Positions 1 through 6,151 of a DNA stretch of 9,972 nucleotides are shown here, one piece after another. The notes under the pieces were generated by a model. That model was not told where the DNA came from. It did not search any database and saw nothing but the letters and a program-made list of their open reading frames with translations. Source of the stretch: UBA5359 sp028699365 [NCBI: bacterium] (GTDB lineage Bacteria; UBP13; UBA5359); contig JAQVUQ010000069.1 in the NCBI GenBank assembly GCA_028699365.1, forward strand, positions 1-9,972. Reading direction: 5' to 3'. Every line of letters begins with the position of its first letter. Within the stretch, counting starts at the first letter, position 1. Made by a program: the position numbers and the translations under genes.

Positions 1-5
1 GGTTG

Positions 6-1664
6 ATGGTAATAGATTACCTGGAGTCAAGAGTAGCCCAGGCACTGCAACTTCTGCAGGAAGAAGGTATCGTTTCCGCCGATATCAGAGCGGACGTGAT
101 CATAGAGGTTCCCCGCGAGAAATCGCATGGAGACTACGCTTGCAATATCGCGCTGCAGGCAGCCAAGGGCAGTTCCATGCCGCCCAGAATGCTGGCCGAA
201 GCCATCAGGCAGAGGCTGGACCTGGATCCCGACATTATCAGCAGCACGGAGGTGGCCGGACCGGGATTTATAAACTTCTTTATGTCCCGGAAAGTCCCGG
301 CAGATAACCTGAAACGCATACTGACGGAGAACGGAGATTACGGCCGCTCGGAGCCGGTGCCCGGCGAACGCGTGCTGGTGGAGTTTGTCAGTGCCAATCC
401 CACCGGTCCGCTGCACGTAGGGCACGGACGCGGCGCAGCCGTGGGCGATACACTGGCCAGGCTGCTCAAGGCCGCCGGCAGAGATGTCGGCAAGGAGTTC
501 TACATCAACGATGCAGGCACTCAGATGGAGATGCTGGGACGTTCCATAGACGTTCGTTACCGTGAAATTCTGGGAGAAGCGGTAGCAATGCCTGCAGACG
601 GCTATCACGGCGAGTATATAACCGGTATCGCCGGCGACATCTTTGAGCGGGAGGGCGATGTTCCGCGTAAGCTTCCCGAGGAGGAGCGAATAGCATTCTT
701 CCGTAAAATAGGTGAAAAACGCCTGTTGGCCGAGCAGCAGGAGACGCTGGCCAATTTCGGCGTGACCTTCGATACATGGTTCGGCGAGTGCGAGCTCTAC
801 GAGTCCGGTCAGGTGGAAGCGGCCATAGAGACCCTCAAGGAGAGGGGCTATGTTTACGCCAACGCCGATGCGCTATGGTTCAAAGCTACCGCTTTCGGCG
901 ATGACAAGGATCGCGTGCTGATACGCCAGAACGAGGTGCCCACCTATCTGGCCGCCGATATTGCCTATCACAAGAACAAGCTGGACAGGGGTTTTACCCG
1001 CCTGGTGGATATCTGGGGTGCCGATCATCACGGCTACATCCCCCGCATGAGGGCGTCCATACAGGCCCTGGGGTATCCCCCCGAGGCGCTGGAGGTCCTG
1101 ATAATACAGATGGTGCGCCTGATGCGCGGCGGCGAGCAGGTCATGATGTCCAAGCGTGCCGGGGAGTTCGTCAGTCTGGACGATATCCTGGCCGAGGTGG
1201 GACGCGATGCCGCCCGTTTCTTCTTCATCATGCGCAGTACCGACAGCCAGTTGGATTTTGATCTGGCCCTGGCGGTGGAGCAGTCCAACGAGAACCCCGT
1301 TTACTACGTGCAATATGCTCATGCTCGCATCTGCAGCCTGCTGTTCCAGGACGAGGCACGGAATTTGCAGCCTGATAATGCTGATCTCAGCCTGCTGCAG
1401 GAGCCGAGCGAAATAGAGCTGATGAAGAAGCTGCTGGATTATCCGCGGGAGATACAGGAGGCGGCCGGCAGCTTCGAGGTGCATCGCCTGCCCCGTTTCT
1501 CCCAGGATCTGGCGGCGCTCTTCCATCAGTTCTATAACAATTGTCGCATCCTGGGCGAGGATAAGGCCCTCTCTTCAGCCAGACTGGCACTGTGCAAGGC
1601 GACGCGACAGGTGCTGGCCAATCTGCTGGAGATGATGGGTATATCGGCTCCGGAAAGGATGTAG
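6..1664 (+). CDS. argS: Arginyl-tRNA synthetase (class I)
   Basis: Charges tRNA-Arg with arginine in the cytoplasm using ATP. The 552-aa length is normal for bacterial ArgRS. The N-terminal tRNA-recognition domain carries the typical HGDYACNIA segment (about residues 41-49). The class I HIGH motif appears as HVGH inside SANPTGPLHVGHGRG (about 129-143). The KMSKS position reads MMSKR (about 380-384), a degenerate form that is common in this family. The C-terminal DALR anticodon-binding domain begins near YVQYAHARICSL and ends in a typical SARLALCKATRQVLANLLEMMGI stretch, broken only by normal variation. A TTG at 3 precedes the ATG at 6 in frame; I chose the ATG, but the ribosome binding site would lie outside the window, so the start is not settled. 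The next gene begins 1 nt after the stop, which suggests co-transcription. Confidence 0.97.
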   Translation: MVIDYLESRVAQALQLLQEEGIVSADIRADVIIEVPREKSHGDYACNIALQAAKGSSMPPRMLAEAIRQRLDLDPDIISSTEVAGPGFINFFMSRKVPADNLKRILTENGDYGRSEPVPGERVLVEFVSANPTGPLHVGHGRGAAVGDTLARLLKAAGRDVGKEFYINDAGTQMEMLGRSIDVRYREILGEAVAMPADGYHGEYITGIAGDIFEREGDVPRKLPEEERIAFFRKIGEKRLLAEQQETLANFGVTFDTWFGECELYESGQVEAAIETLKERGYVYANADALWFKATAFGDDKDRVLIRQNEVPTYLAADIAYHKNKLDRGFTRLVDIWGADHHGYIPRMRASIQALGYPPEALEVLIIQMVRLMRGGEQVMMSKRAGEFVSLDDILAEVGRDAARFFFIMRSTDSQLDFDLALAVEQSNENPVYYVQYAHARICSLLFQDEARNLQPDNADLSLLQEPSEIELMKKLLDYPREIQEAAGSFEVHRLPRFSQDLAALFHQFYNNCRILGEDKALSSARLALCKATRQVLANLLEMMGISAPERM

Positions 1665-1665
1665 T

Positions 1666-2697
1666 TTGAAAGCAATAGTCTTTAACGCCCCCGGCAGTTA
1701 CTCGGTTGCAGAGCGCCCGCCTCGGCCCTTAAGCTATGGCGATGTCATGGTCAGGGTCGAGGCGGCCGGGCTCTGCGGCACGGATTTCCGCATCAACAAG
1801 GGAACGGCCCCGGCCGAATTTCCCGTTGTTCTGGGGCATGAATTTGCCGGCGTCATCGATGAGATAGGGCCGGGAGTCAGGCATTTCAACATCGGCGACA
1901 GAGTGTCCGTCGATCCCAACATCGTCAACTGTGCCGAGTGCGAGGCCTGCCGTCGCGGCCAGCCGCACCTCTGCGACAACATGATCGCCCTGGGGGTGGA
2001 TATAGACGGAGGCTTTGCCCAGTACTGCCGGGTACCCGTCAGCCAGGTCTATAAGCTGCCCGGGCAGATGGATATCGAGGAAGGTGCCATGGTGGAGCCC
2101 GTATCCTGCTGCTTGCACGGCATAGATCTGCTGGGATTGCGCAGCGGCGAGCGCGTGGCCATCATCGGCGGCGGGTTCATCGGCCTGGTTCTGCTGCAGC
2201 TCTGCCTGGAAGCCGGCGCTTCCCGTGTCATACTCTCCGATCCCAGCCCGGCCAAACTGAAGATGGCCATGCAGTTGGGAGCCACCGAGGCGGTGGGGCC
2301 CGAGCGTATTCACAGCCTTACGCAGGCTGAGTTTGAGGGTGGGGCGGATGCCGTTATCGAGGCCGTGGGTCGCACGGAAACGGTGGAGCAGGCTCTCAAG
2401 CTGCCGCGCAAGGGAGGCCGGGTGCTACTCTTCGGTGTGGCCCCGCAGGATGCACTGGTGAACTTCTCCCCCTACGATGTTTTCAGCCGGGAACTGAGTA
2501 TCATGGGATCGTTCGTCAACCCGTTTACCTTCTCCCGCAGCATAGAAGTCATTGCCTCCGGCCGGCTGAAGCTCAAACGGCTGGTAACGCATCACTTCAG
2601 CCTGGACGAGATAGCCGCCGGACTCAATCCCGACCCGGATATGATCAAGGGCATGGTTCTTCCGCAGGAGCGCTCTTCGAGCGCAGTTGTTGGTTGA
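1666..2697 (+). CDS. Zinc-dependent medium-chain alcohol/polyol dehydrogenase
   Basis: A 343-aa MDR-superfamily enzyme of the sorbitol/threonine/butanediol dehydrogenase type, expected to oxidise a secondary alcohol or polyol with NAD(P). Catalytic zinc ligands are visible as C37 (LCGTD), H58-E59 (GHEFAG) and probably E144. The structural zinc site has the canonical C89-x2-C92-x2-C95-x7-C103 spacing. The Rossmann fold shows IGGGFIG (167-173), and Asp191 at the end of the second strand suggests NAD preference. The TTG start is supported by AGGA at 1656-1659, 6 nt upstream, and lies 1 nt after argS. The last eight residues (RSSSAVVG) and the TGA stop are encoded by a hairpin-heptamer repeat, so the native C-terminus seems to have been replaced. 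Nearby sugar-phosphate genes suggest a polyol substrate; this is inference, and threonine or another alcohol remains possible. Confidence 0.9.
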   Translation: MKAIVFNAPGSYSVAERPPRPLSYGDVMVRVEAAGLCGTDFRINKGTAPAEFPVVLGHEFAGVIDEIGPGVRHFNIGDRVSVDPNIVNCAECEACRRGQPHLCDNMIALGVDIDGGFAQYCRVPVSQVYKLPGQMDIEEGAMVEPVSCCLHGIDLLGLRSGERVAIIGGGFIGLVLLQLCLEAGASRVILSDPSPAKLKMAMQLGATEAVGPERIHSLTQAEFEGGADAVIEAVGRTETVEQALKLPRKGGRVLLFGVAPQDALVNFSPYDVFSRELSIMGSFVNPFTFSRSIEVIASGRLKLKRLVTHHFSLDEIAAGLNPDPDMIKGMVLPQERSSSAVVG

Positions 2698-2720
2698 TAG
2701 TTGTTGGTTGTTGGTTTCGG
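2670..2720 (+). repeat. Hairpin-heptamer repeat, copy 1
   Basis: A perfect hairpin GCGCTC-TTC-GAGCGC (2670-2684) is followed by one base (A2685) and then by 7-nt units GTTGTTG, GTTGATA, GTTGTTG, GTTGTTG and a divergent GTTTCGG (2686-2720). It is followed by a tail ATTCCCATGCAA (2722-2733) and TTCTCAG (2740-2746) that recurs at 3054-3073. The 5' part overlaps the dehydrogenase gene and provides its final codons and stop. The hairpin is the exact reverse complement of the one at 6119-6133. Confidence 0.88.
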
Positions 2721-2745
2721 GATTCCCATGCAAGCCTTCTTCTCA

Positions 2746-2796
2746 GCACCCTGCGGGTGCGGTTCAAAGTTCACTGTTCAATGTTCAACGTTTTCA
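2746..2796 (+). repeat. Hairpin-heptamer repeat, copy 2
   Basis: A perfect hairpin GCACCC-TGC-GGGTGC (2746-2760) is followed by one spacer base (G2761) and the 7-nt units GTTCAAA, GTTCACT, GTTCAAT, GTTCAAC and a divergent GTTTTCA (2762-2796). The architecture is that of copy 1 in the same orientation, but both stem and heptamer sequence differ, so it is a diverged family member rather than a simple duplication. Confidence 0.85.
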
Positions 2797-2857
2797 GGTA
2801 TATACTTTAAATATGCCCGCAGTGCTTCGGGGGGGACAGCTCCCTTTCCTTTTGCAC

Positions 2858-2886
2858 GCTGAACATTGAACTCCTGAACGTTGAAC
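2858..2886 (-). repeat. Solo inverted heptamer array
   Basis: The + strand reads GCTGAAC, ATTGAAC, TCCTGAAC, GTTGAAC, so the period is 7, 7, 8, 7. The reverse complement gives GTTCAAC-type units like copy 2. No clean 6-bp/3-nt hairpin adjoins it. TGAACATTGAAC (2860-2871) is the exact reverse complement of 2776-2787 in copy 2, so the two arrays can pair across about 72 nt. Confidence 0.75.
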
Positions 2887-2970
2887 TCGTTCGCAATCGG
2901 CAGGATTTCCGGAAAAATTCCAGAATAAACAGGTATTGAACATATTGGCAACGACTGAACATTTGTGCGC

Positions 2971-2993
2971 AAGAGCGACAGAAAATCGCTTTT
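2971..2993 (+). terminator. Weak terminator-like hairpin
   Basis: AAGAGCGA (2971-2978) pairs with TCGCTTTT (2986-2993), 8 bp including one G-U, around a 7-nt loop; T2991-T2993 close the stem and only ATCC follows. It lies just upstream of the promoter-like sequence at 3001 and could end the argS-dehydrogenase transcript. The short T run makes this uncertain. Confidence 0.35.
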
Positions 2994-3000
2994 ATCCGTC

Positions 3001-3030
3001 TTGTTACTTTCCGGTTGCTGCTGGTATAAT
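3001..3030 (+). promoter_or_regulatory. Sigma-70-type promoter for the kinase operon
   Basis: TTGTTA at 3001-3006 and a perfect TATAAT at 3025-3030 are separated by 18 nt. Transcription would begin near 3037, giving a leader of about 130 nt that includes the partial heptamer unit and all of repeat copy 3 before the kinase start at 3166. Confidence 0.65.
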
Positions 3031-3039
3031 AAGCTGACA

Positions 3040-3073
3040 GTTGATGGTTGAAAATTCCCATGCAAATTCTCAG
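3040..3073 (+). repeat. Partial heptamer unit with shared tail
   Basis: GTTGATG and GTTGAAA (3040-3053) are followed by ATTCCCATGCAA (3054-3065) and TTCTCAG (3067-3073). The same two tail blocks follow the heptamers of copy 1 at 2722-2733 and 2740-2746. No hairpin precedes the two units; the promoter -10 box lies 9 nt upstream. Confidence 0.7.
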
Positions 3074-3096
3074 GAGAAATGCCTGATAAACGGACA

Positions 3097-3147
3097 GGAA
3101 AACCAACAACCAACAACCAAGAACCAACAACCGCGCCTGAAAGGCGC
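3097..3147 (-). repeat. Hairpin-heptamer repeat, copy 3 (reverse)
   Basis: On the + strand the units GGAAAAC, CAACAAC, CAACAAC, CAAGAAC, CAACAAC (3097-3131) are followed by one base and the hairpin GCGCCT-GAA-AGGCGC (3133-3147). Read on the - strand this is hairpin, one G, then GTTGTTG-type units, as in copy 1. The hairpin ends 4 nt before the GGGGGAGGAG ribosome binding site of the kinase gene. Confidence 0.88.
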
Positions 3148-3165
3148 ATCCGGGGGAGGAGCAAC

Positions 3166-4104
3166 ATGCTTGAAGTAACTACTCTGGGCATTCTGGTGGC
3201 CGATGTGGTGGCCAAACCTGTGGAAGAGTTGCCCGATAAAGGCAAGCTGGCCCTGGTGCCCCAGATGGAACTGCACAGCGGCGGCTGTGCCGCCAATACC
3301 GGTATCGCCCTGGCCAAGATAGGCCTGAATACCGGTATCATCGGCAAGGTGGGCAACGACGGTTTCGGCGATTTCATGGTCAACGCCTGCAACCGCTACG
3401 GTCTGGATACGCGCGGCATAGTCCGCAGTCAGAGTATGAACACCTCCGCTACCATGGTCATGGTGGATTCCTCCGGTGAGAGAACCTTCCTCCATCATAC
3501 CGGAGCCAACGGCGACTTTGAGGAGAGCGACATCAATTATACGGTGGTGGCGCAGAGCAGTCTGGTGCATGTGGCCGGACACTTTCTCATGCCTAAATTC
3601 GATGGCCTGCAGGCCGCCGCTGCCCTGGAAAGAATCAGGAAAATAGGCGTCAAGACCTCGCTGGATACCGCCTGGGATGCCACCGGACGCTGGATGTCAC
3701 TGCTGGAGCCCTGTCTGAGTCATCTGGATATCTTCCTGCCCAGCCTGGATGAAGCTCAGCATATCTCCGGGCTGAAGGAGCCACGGGATATCGCCCGATG
3801 CTTCATGGACTACGGTATCGGCCTGGTAGCCATCAAGATGGGAAGCAAGGGCAGCTACGTCACCGACGGAGAGAATGAGCTGACCATGCCGCCGTTTGTG
3901 ATAGAAGCCGTGGATGCGGTAGGCGCCGGGGACAGCTTTGTAGCCGGCTTCCTGACCGGTATCATGCGCGGCTGGGATCTGGAGAAGACGCTGAAGTTTG
4001 CCAACGCCACCGGAGCCCTGTGCGTGACGGCTATGGGGGCCACTACCGGCATACGCAGCCTTGAGGAAACACTGGAATTCATGGAGAAGACACCGCTGAA
4101 GTGA
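3166..4104 (+). CDS. PfkB-family carbohydrate kinase
   Basis: A 312-aa ribokinase-superfamily enzyme that phosphorylates a sugar or nucleoside with ATP; the exact substrate is not readable from sequence. The substrate-side glycine motif is HSGGCAANTGIAL (37-49), followed by GKVGNDGFG (60-68). The second PfkB signature is DAVGAGDSFVAGF (250-262), with Asp256 as the expected catalytic base and GAG as the anion hole. I start at ATG 3166 because GGGGGAGGAG lies at 3152-3161, 4 nt upstream, and the protein then begins in the usual way with a first beta strand. An in-frame ATG at 3079 would add 29 residues encoded by repeat copy 3. The mannitol-1-phosphate dehydrogenase-like gene starts 7 nt downstream, so a fructose-type or related hexose substrate is plausible. 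Confidence 0.9.
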   Translation: MLEVTTLGILVADVVAKPVEELPDKGKLALVPQMELHSGGCAANTGIALAKIGLNTGIIGKVGNDGFGDFMVNACNRYGLDTRGIVRSQSMNTSATMVMVDSSGERTFLHHTGANGDFEESDINYTVVAQSSLVHVAGHFLMPKFDGLQAAAALERIRKIGVKTSLDTAWDATGRWMSLLEPCLSHLDIFLPSLDEAQHISGLKEPRDIARCFMDYGIGLVAIKMGSKGSYVTDGENELTMPPFVIEAVDAVGAGDSFVAGFLTGIMRGWDLEKTLKFANATGALCVTAMGATTGIRSLEETLEFMEKTPLK

Positions 4105-4111
4105 GGATGTA

Positions 4112-5284
4112 ATGAAGAAAGCCGTAATTTTTGGAGCCGGGAATATAGGCCGGGGCTTCGTAGCCCAGTTGCTGTACGAGTCCGGCTATGAGACCGTGTT
4201 TATAGACGTCAACCAGGAGCTGATCCGTCTGCTCAACGAGCGGGGCAGCTACGAGATAGAGATAATCGGCGAGGAGAACTATAGAGTGCCGGTCAACAGC
4301 GTCCGCGCCGTAGACGGGCATCAGGTGGAGGATGTCGCCGCTGAGATAGAGGGTGCGGCCCTGGTGGCCACGGCCGTGGGAGGCGGGGCTCTAAGGTATA
4401 TCGCTCCCACCCTGGCGGCCGGCATCGCCAGGCGCAGCGCCGCCGGCATAGAGGAGCCGCTGAATGTAGTCCTCTGCGAGAATCTATATGATGCAGACAA
4501 GATAATGCACGGTTACGTGCGGGACGCTCTGCCGCCCATGCTGCTCAATTATGCCGACCAGTACGTTGCTTTTGTGGAAACCGTGGTGGCCCGCATGGTG
4601 CCCGTTATGGAGGAGAGCTTCGATAACAGCGATCCCCTGCTGGTGGTGGTGGAACCGTACAAGATACTGCCGCTGGATGCCGCCGCCTGGAAGGGAGATT
4701 ATCCGCATATAGAGGGTTTCCTCTTCTGCGACAACTTTATCGCCTACGTGGAGCGCAAGCTCTTCATTCACAACGCCGGACATGCCCTGTCCGCCTACGA
4801 AGGCTATCTCAGAGGCTATCGCTTCATCTACGAGGCGGTGGAGGACGAGGATATCTGCCGCCGGGTACAGGGCGCCCTGCGGGAAGCACGCCTGGCTCTG
4901 GAGAAGAAGCACGGCCTGGATCGCCTGGGCCTGCAGGAGAACATCAACGATCTGCTGCGTCGCTTCGGCAGCCGCAAGCTTCGCGATACCGTGCTGCGGG
5001 TGGGACGCGATCCGCGCCGCAAGCTGGCGTCTATGGACCGGCTGGTAGGTGCGGCCAGAATGGCCGAAGAGTGCGGCATCAGCCCGCACTACATCGCCGG
5101 AGGCATAGCCGCGGCGCTGTGCTTTGCCCATCCCAGCGATCCGTCGGCCGTGGCTCTGCAGCAGGAGATAGCCGATAAGGGCGCGGGAGCCGTGCTGGAG
5201 AGCCTCTGCCTGATAAAGTCCGGCGAGCCCCTCTACGGCATGATAATGGAGCATTACGAGGAGCTTAAAGGCCGGAGCTCCTGA
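4112..5284 (+). CDS. mtlD: Mannitol-1-phosphate 5-dehydrogenase-like protein
   Basis: A 390-aa polyol-specific long-chain dehydrogenase, the usual length for MtlD. The family reaction is mannitol 1-phosphate + NAD to fructose 6-phosphate + NADH. The N-terminal Rossmann motif is FGAGNIGRGF (7-16), with D32 following strand 2 as expected for NAD. The catalytic K-x4-N-x2-H motif of the family is intact as K216, N221 and H224 (KLFIHNAGH). CENL (122-125) and RMVP (161-164) match conserved family segments. The SD-like GAGG at 4103-4106 overlaps the kinase stop codon, implying tight coupling to that gene. No PTS mannitol transporter gene is seen in the window, so the enzyme may work in the synthetic direction or on a related hexitol or aldonate phosphate. 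The symbol is by family resemblance. Confidence 0.82.
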   Translation: MKKAVIFGAGNIGRGFVAQLLYESGYETVFIDVNQELIRLLNERGSYEIEIIGEENYRVPVNSVRAVDGHQVEDVAAEIEGAALVATAVGGGALRYIAPTLAAGIARRSAAGIEEPLNVVLCENLYDADKIMHGYVRDALPPMLLNYADQYVAFVETVVARMVPVMEESFDNSDPLLVVVEPYKILPLDAAAWKGDYPHIEGFLFCDNFIAYVERKLFIHNAGHALSAYEGYLRGYRFIYEAVEDEDICRRVQGALREARLALEKKHGLDRLGLQENINDLLRRFGSRKLRDTVLRVGRDPRRKLASMDRLVGAARMAEECGISPHYIAGGIAAALCFAHPSDPSAVALQQEIADKGAGAVLESLCLIKSGEPLYGMIMEHYEELKGRSS

Positions 5285-5286
5285 CG

Positions 5287-5343
5287 ATGGTGGATTTACG
5301 ACGCAGGCAGAGAGTGCAACCCGGGAGAGTGAACTGGAATTGA
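5287..5343 (+). CDS. Possible 18-aa coupling ORF before the LOG gene
   Basis: An ATG 2 nt after the mtlD-like stop opens an 18-codon frame, MVDLRRRQRVQPGRVNWN, whose TGA overlaps the TTG start of the LOG gene (AATTGAGC). GGAG at 5274-5277, 9 nt upstream of the ATG, could serve as its ribosome binding site. The TTG lacks a well-spaced SD of its own, so a translated leader that brings ribosomes to it is conceivable. The peptide resembles nothing I know, and a 57-nt frame can arise by chance. Confidence 0.25.
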   Translation: MVDLRRRQRVQPGRVNWN

Positions 5344-6101
5344 GCAAGTATATCAGGCCCAGACCGGCCGGTAATAACGGGCACGAGGAGAGGCAGTATC
5401 TCATAGATGCCTTCACCAAGCAGGACACCTGGCGGATGTTCAGGATCATGTCCGAGTTTGTCAACGGCTTTGAAGAACTGTCCGATCTGCCGCCCGCCGT
5501 CACCATCTTCGGCTCGGCCCGCACTCAGCCGGGCGACGCCAACTATCAGTTGGCGCACGATATCGCCTATCGGCTGGCCGGGGACGGCTACGCCATCATC
5601 ACCGGTGGCGGGCCGGGAGTAATGGAAGCGGCCAACAAAGGGGCTATGGCTGCCGGCGGCGTCTCCGTCGGCCTCAACATAGAGCTGCCCCACGAGCAGC
5701 AGCCCAACGAGTATCAGACGCTGCCGCTCAGCTTCCGCTACTTCTTTGTCAGGAATGTTATGTTCATCAAATACGCCGTGGCTTTCGTCATTCTGCCGGG
5801 AGGCTTCGGCACGCTCTACGAGTTCTTTGAGTCTCTGACCCTGATCCAGACGCATAAGATAAAGCCCTTCCCCGTGGCTCTGGTCAACAGAGAGCACTGG
5901 CAGGGCCTGGCGGAATGGATTAACCGGCAACTGGTAGAGGAGGAGCTGATATCCCCCGCCGACACAGATATCTTCCACTTTGCCGATACCATAGACGAAG
6001 TAGCGGCCATAGTGGAAGCCGGAGTATGCCAGAAGTACCCCGATGCCGAGAAGTGCAACGTGGCCGCCGTATCGATAGAAGAGAACAAAGTTGAACCGTG
6101 A
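5340..6101 (+). CDS. LOG-family (TIGR00730) Rossmann-fold protein
   Basis: A 253-aa member of the LOG family, formerly annotated as lysine decarboxylase-like. Characterised members release the base from (cytokinin) nucleoside 5'-monophosphates. The two family signatures are intact: GGGPGVMEAANKGA (89-102) and PGGFGTLYE (153-161), with E161 the expected catalytic glutamate. The FRYFFVRNVMF segment (132-142) is also typical. An extended N-terminus (DTWRMFRIMSEFVNGFEELSD, residues 29-49, conserved in long forms) supports the early TTG start, although the only SD-like sequence (GGGAG, 5323-5327) is about 12 nt away. The last codons run into repeat copy 4. It may act in nucleotide turnover; a direct link to the sugar genes around it is not evident. 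Confidence 0.88.
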   Translation: MSKYIRPRPAGNNGHEERQYLIDAFTKQDTWRMFRIMSEFVNGFEELSDLPPAVTIFGSARTQPGDANYQLAHDIAYRLAGDGYAIITGGGPGVMEAANKGAMAAGGVSVGLNIELPHEQQPNEYQTLPLSFRYFFVRNVMFIKYAVAFVILPGGFGTLYEFFESLTLIQTHKIKPFPVALVNREHWQGLAEWINRQLVEEELISPADTDIFHFADTIDEVAAIVEAGVCQKYPDAEKCNVAAVSIEENKVEP

Positions 6102-6133
6102 ACGGTGAACAAGGAACAGCGCTCGAAGAGCGC
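6083..6133 (-). repeat. Hairpin-heptamer repeat, copy 4 (reverse)
   Basis: The + strand units are GAACAAA, GTTGAAC, CGTGAAC, GGTGAAC, AAGGAAC (6083-6117), then one base (A6118), then the hairpin GCGCTC-GAA-GAGCGC (6119-6133). Read on the - strand it is hairpin, one T, then GTTC-type units. The hairpin is identical in reverse complement to that of copy 1, while the heptamers resemble copy 2. It overlaps the LOG stop codon, and its hairpin ends 5 nt before the GGAGGAG of the next gene. Confidence 0.87.
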
Positions 6134-6151
6134 AATATGGAGGAGATAACC

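Larger units (their letters stand above)
2698..3165. other. Repeat-rich intergenic region
   Basis: A 468-nt stretch between the dehydrogenase and the kinase, with no credible protein gene. It holds the rest of repeat copy 1, copy 2, an inverted heptamer array, a weak terminator-like hairpin, a promoter-like sequence, a partial heptamer/tail unit and copy 3 in reverse orientation. The open frames seen here on either strand are translations of the 7-nt arrays, giving Asn/Gln/Thr-rich peptides. The stretch from about 2890 to 2970 carries no element I recognise. Confidence 0.8.

Noticed and set aside
1143-1157. MMSKR instead of KMSKS as a sign of inactive ArgRS
   Set aside because: Degenerate KMSKS motifs are normal in arginyl-tRNA synthetases, and the rest of the protein is intact.
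2670-2760. Classical REP/RAYT elements
   Set aside because: REP palindromes have a GTAG-type foot and are not followed by heptamers, and no REP-associated transposase gene is in the window.
2686-3131. CRISPR array
   Set aside because: The units are 7 nt with no spacers, they are split among several orientations, and no cas genes are present.
3079-3165. N-terminal extension of the kinase from ATG 3079
   Set aside because: The extra 29 residues translate the heptamers and hairpin of repeat copy 3. The AGGAG before 3079 is only 2 nt away, whereas ATG 3166 has a strong SD at suitable spacing and gives a normal PfkB N-terminus.
2778-3392. 204-aa frame on the - strand across the intergenic region
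   Set aside because: It reads through heptamer arrays and the antisense of the kinase, has no recognisable domain, and its composition follows the repeats.
4484-5524. 346-aa antisense frame over the mtlD-like and LOG genes
   Set aside because: It is a GC-rich shadow frame opposite two genes with clear catalytic motifs; it shows no motif of its own.
6098-6151. GTG (6098) or ATG (6137) as the deacetylase start
   Set aside because: These would encode the repeat and the ribosome binding site itself. ATG 6152 follows GGAGGAG by 6 nt and leads directly into the family's first strand.
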